Assembly: GCA_900752305.1 (NCBI GenBank)
Contig: CAADUV010000072.1
Location: forward strand, 1 to 9,784
Source of the DNA: an uncultured Oscillospiraceae bacterium
Lineage (GTDB): Bacteria > Bacillota > Clostridia > Oscillospirales > Oscillospiraceae
Direction of reading: 5' to 3'
Length of the DNA stretch: 9,784 bases
The notes beneath the pieces were generated by a model that was not told where the DNA came from, made no database searches, and saw only the letters and a list, made by a program, of their open reading frames with translations. Below are positions 6,278-9,784 of this stretch, piece by piece. The translations under genes and the position numbers were made by a program. Every line of letters begins with the position of its first letter. Positions within the stretch are counted from its first letter, which is position 1.

Positions 6278-6708
6278 TGCTGCTGCCTAAGAGAGTAAAA
6301 TACCGTAAGCAGATGCGTGGCCGTATGACTGGTAAGGCCAGCCGTGGCACCGTCGTCAACTATGGCGATTACGGCCTCCAGGCTCTGGAACCGGCATGGA
6401 TCACCTCCCGCCAGATCGAGGCAGCCCGTGTTGCCATGACCCGTTACACCAAGCGTGGCGGTAAGGTCTGGATCAAGATCTTCCCCGACAAGCCCATCAC
6501 CCAGCAGCCCGCCGAAACCCGAATGGGTAAAGGTAAGGGCTCCCCGGAATACTGGGTCGCTGTCGTCAAGCCCGGCCGCGTGATGTTCGAAATCGGCGGT
6601 GTATCCGAAGAAGTCGCTCGTGAAGCACTGCGTCTGGCAAGCCACAAGCTGCCGATCAAGACCAAGATGGTCAAGAAAGTTGAAGCCGAGAAGGGTGGTG
6701 AAGCGTAA
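6277..6708 (+). CDS. rplP: 50S ribosomal protein L16
   Basis: Encodes 143 residues starting [20 protein letters not shown]. Family marks are [22 protein letters not shown], the basic loop [23 protein letters not shown] that approaches the A- and P-site tRNAs, and [25 protein letters not shown]16 is a late assembly protein that organises the tRNA-binding side of the large subunit. Its start overlaps the rpsC stop (TAATG) with AGGAGG 9 nt upstream inside rpsC. It overlaps rpmC by one base at its own end. Confidence 0.98.
   Translation: MLLPKRVKYRKQMRGRMTGKASRGTVVNYGDYGLQALEPAWITSRQIEAARVAMTRYTKRGGKVWIKIFPDKPITQQPAETRMGKGKGSPEYWVAVVKPGRVMFEIGGVSEEVAREALRLASHKLPIKTKMVKKVEAEKGGEA
6692..6698 (+). 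promoter_or_regulatory. Weak ribosome binding site of rpmC
   Basis: AGGGTGG ends 9 nt before the rpmC ATG, inside the end of rplP. It is the poorest Shine-Dalgarno match among the r-protein genes here. As the rpmC start overlaps the rplP stop (TAATG), re-initiation by ribosomes finishing rplP probably makes up for it. Confidence 0.6.
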
Positions 6709-6911
6709 TGAAAGCAGTAGAGATCCGTGGTATGACTCCCGCTGAACTGGAAACCAAGCTGGAGGAACTGAAAAAGGAACTGTTCAACCTGCGCTTCCAG
6801 CACGCCACCAATCAGCTGACCAACCCTGGCAAGATTGCTGACGTCAAGAAGGATATCGCAAGAGTAAAGACTATCATCCGTGAGAAGCAGACCGCTTCCG
6901 CAGGCCGCTAA
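6708..6911 (+). CDS. rpmC: 50S ribosomal protein L29
   Basis: Encodes 67 residues, a typical small L29: [20 protein letters not shown], then [22 protein letters not shown] and [16 protein letters not shown]. The protein is nearly all helical and forms a coiled hairpin near the tunnel exit beside L23, where trigger factor and other nascent-chain factors dock. The start overlaps rplP by one base. The stop is fused to the Shine-Dalgarno site of rpsQ. Confidence 0.97.
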   Translation: MKAVEIRGMTPAELETKLEELKKELFNLRFQHATNQLTNPGKIADVKKDIARVKTIIREKQTASAGR

Positions 6912-6916
6912 GGAGG
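6911..6916 (+). promoter_or_regulatory. Ribosome binding site that fixes the rpsQ start
   Basis: AGGAGG lies 8 nt before the ATG at 6925 and shares its first base with the rpmC stop. An in-frame ATG at 6880 would lie inside rpmC, lacks such a site and would add 15 residues foreign to S17, so 6925 is the start. Confidence 0.92.
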
Positions 6917-6924
6917 AGCAAGAA

Positions 6925-7182
6925 ATGGAAAGAACTTCTTCCCGTAAAACCAGAGTCGGCCTGGTCGTATCTGACAAGATGGATAAGACGATCGTTGTCG
7001 CCATTGCCGACCGTGTGGCACATCCTCTGTATAACAAGATCGTCAAGAGAACCTATAAGCTGAAGGCCCATGACGAGCTGAACGATGCTCATGTGGGCGA
7101 TAAGGTAAAAGTGATGGAGACCCGTCCCCTGTCCAAGGATAAGCGTTGGAGACTGGTCGAAGTCATCGAGCGCGCGAAGTAA
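6925..7182 (+). CDS. rpsQ: 30S ribosomal protein S17
   Basis: Encodes 85 residues starting [20 protein letters not shown]. The OB-fold core shows [31 protein letters not shown], and [26 protein letters not shown] closes it, as in Bacillus S17. S17 is a primary 16S rRNA binder in the body of the small subunit. The gap to rpmC is 13 nt and to rplN 14 nt. Confidence 0.98.
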   Translation: MERTSSRKTRVGLVVSDKMDKTIVVAIADRVAHPLYNKIVKRTYKLKAHDELNDAHVGDKVKVMETRPLSKDKRWRLVEVIERAK

Positions 7183-7187
7183 GGAGG
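7182..7187 (+). promoter_or_regulatory. Ribosome binding site that fixes the rplN start
   Basis: AGGAGG, fused to the rpsQ stop, lies 9 nt before the ATG at 7197. An in-frame ATG at 7146 falls inside rpsQ and would add 17 residues not found in L14; starting at 7197 gives exactly the standard 122-residue protein. Confidence 0.92.
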
Positions 7188-7196
7188 TGCCGATAT

Positions 7197-7565
7197 ATGA
7201 TCCAGGAAGAATCCTATCTGAAAGTAGCTGACAATACCGGCGCTAAGATGCTGAAGACCATCCGTGTCCTGGGTGGTTCCCGCCGTAAGTATGGCAACAT
7301 CGGTGATGTGGTCGTCGCCTCCGTGCGTAAGGCCGCACCTGGTGGCCAGGTAAAGAAGGGTGACGTGGTCAAGGCCGTTATCGTCCGTACTGCCCACGGC
7401 GTCCGTCGTCCCGACGGCTCCTATGTCCGTTTCGACGAAAACGCAGCTGTCCTGATCAAGGAAGACAAGACTCCTCAGGGCACCCGTATCTTTGGGCCGG
7501 TGGCCCGCGAGCTGCGCGACAAGGATTACATGAGAATCCTGTCCCTGGCTCCTGAAGTTATTTAA
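7197..7565 (+). CDS. rplN: 50S ribosomal protein L14
   Basis: Encodes 122 residues, the invariant L14 length. It begins [20 protein letters not shown], followed by [50 protein letters not shown] and [14 protein letters not shown]14 lies on the subunit interface, contacts L19 and helix 14 of 16S rRNA, and is the binding place of the silencing factor RsfS in other bacteria. The downstream stop runs into AGGGGG, a slightly altered Shine-Dalgarno site for rplX. Confidence 0.98.
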   Translation: MIQEESYLKVADNTGAKMLKTIRVLGGSRRKYGNIGDVVVASVRKAAPGGQVKKGDVVKAVIVRTAHGVRRPDGSYVRFDENAAVLIKEDKTPQGTRIFGPVARELRDKDYMRILSLAPEVI

Positions 7566-7570
7566 GGGGG
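7565..7570 (+). promoter_or_regulatory. Variant ribosome binding site of rplX
   Basis: TAAGGGGG replaces the usual TAAGGAGG at this junction. AGGGGG is 9 nt from the ATG at 7580, matching the spacing of the other genes. A nearer ATG at 7575 is out of frame and reads only two codons before a stop. Confidence 0.7.
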
Positions 7571-7579
7571 TGCCATGGA

Positions 7580-7897
7580 ATGAAGAAAATGAGCATCAAG
7601 CAGGGCGATAAGGTCATCGTCCTGAGCGGCAAAGACAAGGGTAAGATCGGCGAAGTCCTGACCGCCATGCCCGCACAGGGCAAGGTCATCGTTCAGGGTG
7701 TCAACGTCTGCTCCCGTCACACCAAGCCCCGCAAGATGGGCGACGAAGGCGGCATCATCCAGAAGGAAGGCGCCATCTACGCCTGCAAGGTCATGCGTGT
7801 CTGCCCCAAGTGTGAAAAGCCCACCCGTCCGGCACACAAGCTGCTGGCTGACGGCAAGAAAGTTCGCGTCTGCAAGAAGTGCGGCGCTGAAATCTGA
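7580..7897 (+). CDS. rplX: 50S ribosomal protein L24 with a four-cysteine ribbon
   Basis: Encodes 105 residues starting MKKMSIKQGDKVIVLSGKDKGKIG, the KOW motif typical of L24, then GVNVCSRHTKPRKMGDEGGIIQKE. L24 is one of the two proteins that start large-subunit assembly and lies near the tunnel exit. The C-terminal part carries C75-x2-C78 and C98-x2-C101 (VCPKC and VCKKCG), a likely zinc ribbon that Bacillus L24 lacks. A start at the internal ATG (7589, MSIKQ) is possible, but the Shine-Dalgarno spacing favours 7580. It ends in TGA, unlike the TAA of its neighbours, and 21 nt separate it from rplE. Confidence 0.97.
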   Translation: MKKMSIKQGDKVIVLSGKDKGKIGEVLTAMPAQGKVIVQGVNVCSRHTKPRKMGDEGGIIQKEGAIYACKVMRVCPKCEKPTRPAHKLLADGKKVRVCKKCGAEI

Positions 7898-7918
7898 GTG
7901 AAAGGAGCGTAATCTACA

Positions 7919-8458
7919 ATGCCTGCTTTGAAGGATAAATATACTGCAGAAGTCGCTCCTGCTCTGATGAGCAAGTTCGGCTACACCAGCCCCATGGAAA
8001 TTCCGAAGATCGTCAAGGTCGTTGTCAACTGCGGCGTGGGCGAAGCAAAGGAAAACACCAAGGTCCTGGACAGCGTTGTCAACGACATCGCTACCATCAC
8101 CGGTCAGAAGCCCATCGTCACCAAGGCGAAGAAGTCCGTTGCAAACTTCAAGCTGCGTGAAGGTATGCCCATCGGCGTCAAGGTCACCCTGCGCCAGGAC
8201 AAGATGTGGGAATTTATCGACCGTCTGTTCAACATCGCCCTGCCCCGTGTCCGCGACTTCCGCGGCATCAGCGCAGACTCCTTCGATGGCCGCGGCAACT
8301 ATGCCCTGGGCATCAAGGAACAGCTGATCTTCCCGGAGATCGAGTACGATAAGATCGACAAGATCCGCGGCCTGGACATCGTCATCGTTACCACTGCAAA
8401 GACCGATGAAGAAGCCCGTGAACTGCTGACCCTGATGGGCGCACCGTTCAGAAGATAA
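7919..8458 (+). CDS. rplE: 50S ribosomal protein L5
   Basis: Encodes 179 residues, the usual L5 length. Marks are [65 protein letters not shown], the loop [26 protein letters not shown] and [24 protein letters not shown]5 binds 5S rRNA and forms an inter-subunit bridge with S13. AGGAG (7903-7907) is 11 nt before the ATG. In E. coli the S8 repressor site of the spc operon lies at the start of the L5 gene; no such site was recognised here. Confidence 0.98.
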   Translation: MPALKDKYTAEVAPALMSKFGYTSPMEIPKIVKVVVNCGVGEAKENTKVLDSVVNDIATITGQKPIVTKAKKSVANFKLREGMPIGVKVTLRQDKMWEFIDRLFNIALPRVRDFRGISADSFDGRGNYALGIKEQLIFPEIEYDKIDKIRGLDIVIVTTAKTDEEARELLTLMGAPFRR

Positions 8459-8477
8459 GCAAGGGAGGAGCGTAACT

Positions 8478-8663
8478 ATGGCAAAGACATCTATGAAGCT
8501 GAAGCAGCAGAGAGAGCCCAAGTTCTCCACCCGCCGCTACAACCGCTGCAAGCTGTGTGGCCGTCCCCACGCTTATCTGCGGGACTACGGCATCTGCCGT
8601 ATCTGCTTCCGGGAACTGGCCTACAAGGGCGAGATCCCTGGCGTGAGAAAGGCATCCTGGTAA
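8478..8663 (+). CDS. rpsN: 30S ribosomal protein S14, zinc-binding (type Z)
   Basis: Encodes 61 residues, the short form of S14. C24-x2-C27 (CKLC) and C40-x2-C43 (CRIC) form the zinc site, and the end [11 protein letters not shown] is the conserved C-terminus. S14 assembles late into the small-subunit head next to S3 and S10. Many Firmicutes also carry a zinc-independent S14 elsewhere for zinc starvation; none is visible in this window. GGAGG (8464-8468) is 9 nt before the ATG. The gene is followed by a 222-nt structured gap. Confidence 0.98.
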   Translation: MAKTSMKLKQQREPKFSTRRYNRCKLCGRPHAYLRDYGICRICFRELAYKGEIPGVRKASW

Positions 8664-8716
8664 TCCACCAGTTTTCTCATGTGGGTGGACCCCAATACAC
8701 CACCCCGTTGGCACGA

Positions 8717-8750
8717 CCGGTCCCGGTTCCCCTTTGAGGAGCCGGGCCGG
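8717..8750 (+). other. Very stable GC-rich RNA hairpin
   Basis: CCGG (8717-8720), a bulged T, then CCCGGTTCC (8722-8730) pair with GGAGCCGGG (8738-8746) and CCGG (8747-8750), leaving a 7-nt CCTTTGA loop. This gives 13 base pairs with one bulge and one G-U. No T run follows, so it is unlikely to be a terminator; it may protect or mark an RNA end. Confidence 0.6.
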
Positions 8751-8840
8751 CGGCCGTGCAATTTCTGTATTCCGGCGTGAGAAGTCTCAGGAATCCCTGG
8801 CCGCTCTCGGTCCGCGTTCCTGTGATACCCTGACGCTTTG

Positions 8841-8873
8841 ACAGACGAGCTGTTTCGTCTGTAACCTTTATTT
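8841..8873 (+). terminator. Hairpin before the rpsH ribosome site, weak terminator or translation control
   Basis: ACAGACGA (8841-8848) and TCGTCTGT (8855-8862) form a perfect 8-bp stem with a 6-nt loop, followed by AACCTTTATTT. The AACC before the T-rich part argues against strong termination. The stem ends 11 nt before the AGGAGG at 8874-8879, so it could instead affect ribosome loading on rpsH. Confidence 0.35.
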
Positions 8874-8885
8874 AGGAGGTCCATT

Positions 8886-9281
8886 ATGCACATCACAGAT
8901 CCCATTGCTGATATGCTGACCCGAATCCGCAACGCGAATTCCGCAAAGCACAGCACCGTTGATGTCCCTGCTTCCAACATGAAGAAGGCCATCGCAAAGA
9001 TCCTGCTGGACGAAGGCTATATCAAGAACTACCAGCTGATCGACGACGGCACCCAGGGCACCATCCGCATCACCCTGAAGTACAACGGCAATGAAAAGGC
9101 CCTGTCCGGTCTGCGCCGTGTTTCCAAGCCTGGCCTGCGTGTCTACGCCGGCGCAGACGAACTGCCCAAGGTTCTCCGTGGCCTGGGTATCGCGATCGTA
9201 TCCACCTCCAAGGGCGTCATGACCGATAAGGCTGCTCGCGCAGCACACGTCGGTGGCGAAGTCCTGGCATTTATCTGGTAA
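8886..9281 (+). CDS. rpsH: 30S ribosomal protein S8
   Basis: Encodes 131 residues starting [20 protein letters not shown]. The family marks [47 protein letters not shown] and the nearly invariant end [23 protein letters not shown] are complete. S8 binds the central domain of 16S rRNA early in assembly; in E. coli it also represses its own operon by binding an mRNA copy of its rRNA site. AGGAGG (8874-8879) is only 6 nt from the ATG, the shortest spacing here. The stop is fused to the rplF Shine-Dalgarno site. Confidence 0.98.
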   Translation: MHITDPIADMLTRIRNANSAKHSTVDVPASNMKKAIAKILLDEGYIKNYQLIDDGTQGTIRITLKYNGNEKALSGLRRVSKPGLRVYAGADELPKVLRGLGIAIVSTSKGVMTDKAARAAHVGGEVLAFIW

Positions 9282-9293
9282 GGAGGTAAGAAT

Positions 9294-9784
9294 ATGTCAA
9301 GAATTGGCAGAGCGCCTATTACCATCCCCGCTGGGGTAGAAGTTAAGGTGGAAGCGGGCAATACCGTCACCGTGAAGGGCCCCAAGGGTACCCTGACCCG
9401 TACCTTTAGCCCCATCATCACCATCGCTCAGGAAGGCGCAGAAGTGATCTGCACCCGTCCCGACGACAGCAAGGCAAGCCGTTCCATGCATGGCACCGTC
9501 CGCTCCATCCTCAATGGCATGGTCGTTGGCGTCAGCGAAGGCTTCACCAAGGAGCTGCAGGTCAACGGTATCGGCTATCGTGTCTCCAAGGAAGGCAAGA
9601 AGCTGGTCATGAACCTGGGTTACTCTCATCCGGTGGAAATGGAAGAGGAAGATGGTATCACCATCGAAGTACCCGAACCCAACAAGATCCTGATCAAGGG
9701 CTGCGACAAGCAGCAGGTTGGTCAGTTCGCAGCAGTCGTCCGCGGCAAGCGTCCTCCCGAACCCTACAAGGGCAAGGGCATCAA
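9294..9784 (+). CDS. rplF: 50S ribosomal protein L6, truncated by the window edge
   Basis: The first 163 codons are visible, of about 180 in the family; the frame is open at the right edge, so the gene is cut by the window and not broken. It begins MSRIGRAPITIPAGVEVKVE, with TVKGPKGTLTRTF and TRPDDSKASRSMHGTVRSIL in the first domain, and GFTKELQVNGIGYRVSKEGKK plus GQFAAVVRGKRPPEPYKGKG in the second, the stretch that binds the sarcin-ricin region of 23S rRNA. L6 supports elongation-factor binding at that site. AGGAGG (9281-9286) overlaps the rpsH stop and is 7 nt before the ATG. Confidence 0.97.
   Translation, partial: MSRIGRAPITIPAGVEVKVEAGNTVTVKGPKGTLTRTFSPIITIAQEGAEVICTRPDDSKASRSMHGTVRSILNGMVVGVSEGFTKELQVNGIGYRVSKEGKKLVMNLGYSHPVEMEEEDGITIEVPEPNKILIKGCDKQQVGQFAAVVRGKRPPEPYKGKGI

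Larger units (their letters stand above)
8664..8885 (+). promoter_or_regulatory. Structured non-coding gap between rpsN and rpsH
   Basis: No gene is supported in these 222 nt, yet nearly all of it can fold. TCCACC/GGTGGA (8664-8669 with 8684-8689) begins right after the rpsN stop. A strong hairpin spans 8717-8750. A nested stem spans 8750-8804: GCGGCC/GGCCGC outer, ATTCC/GGAAT middle, TGAGA/TCTCA inner, with an asymmetric internal loop and a GGCG bulge. ACAGACGA/TCGTCTGT (8841-8862) ends 11 nt before the AGGAGG of rpsH. CAGGAA (8788-8793) can instead pair with TTCCTG (8817-8822). No convincing promoter is present. A binding site for an r-protein, possibly S8, is one guess; a spacer RNA with processing sites is another. 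Confidence 0.5.

Noticed and set aside
7575..7583. Two-codon mini frame ATG-GAA-TGA overlapping the rplX start
   Set aside because: Its ATG is only 4 nt after the Shine-Dalgarno site, too close for efficient use; probably chance.
7562..8530. 322-codon - strand open frame across rplX and rplE
   Set aside because: Antisense shadow of conserved genes; composition is Asp/Leu/Val-rich as expected from the reverse of Lys/Ile/Val codons.
8838..8867. Perfect -35 box TTGACA before rpsH
   Set aside because: No acceptable -10 box lies 16-18 bp downstream (best is TAACCT), and the start would coincide with the rpsH ribosome site. The TTGACA is part of the hairpin arm.

Overview
The window holds the start and most of a bacterial S10-spc ribosomal protein operon on the + strand. 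It contains 17 consecutive r-protein genes in the conserved order rpsJ-rplC-rplD-rplW-rplB-rpsS-rplV-rpsC-rplP-rpmC-rpsQ-rplN-rplX-rplE-rpsN-rpsH-rplF, with rplF cut by the right edge. On the left, one unidentified gene on the - strand (1-1241) runs off the window and diverges from the operon.

The organism is most likely a GC-rich member of the Clostridia, probably Oscillospiraceae/Ruminococcaceae-like. The reasons are near-consensus AGGAGG Shine-Dalgarno sites before almost every gene, sigma-A type promoters, a short four-cysteine S14, an S10 and L2 that read like Firmicutes proteins, and a strong bias to G/C third positions. The family assignment is inference from recall and was not searched.

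Layout. 1-1241: partial - strand gene of unknown function. 1242-1738: divergent control region with a - strand promoter (TTGGCG, 17 bp, TATAAT) overlapped by a perfect inverted repeat, a + strand promoter (TTGACG, 18 bp, TATGAT) preceded by two A6 tracts, and an approximately 285-nt untranslated leader able to form several hairpins. 1739-2047: rpsJ. 2048-2299: a 252-nt non-coding gap with terminator-like hairpins and mutually exclusive pairings. 2300-8663: thirteen-plus tightly packed genes, rplC to rpsN, mostly separated by 12-21 nt or overlapping by 1 nt. 8664-8885: a second, highly structured 222-nt gap. 8886-9784: rpsH and partial rplF.

The genes work as one unit. They encode proteins of both ribosomal subunits: the tRNA/exit-tunnel and peptidyl-transferase neighbourhood of the large subunit (L2, L3, L4, L22, L23, L29, L16, L5, L6) and the head, body and mRNA entry of the small subunit (S3, S10, S14, S19, S8, S17). 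Seven junctions fuse the stop codon to the next Shine-Dalgarno site as TAAGGAGG, which suggests translational coupling for equal output.

I found no mobile element, CRISPR array, tRNA or rRNA, and no clearly new multi-gene system. The parts most worth a second look are the non-coding ones: the rpsJ-rplC gap, which looks like an attenuator, the rpsN-rpsH gap, and the divergent control region. The repeated C-terminal tail of L3 and the Arg/Gly/Asn-rich tail of S3 are also notable.
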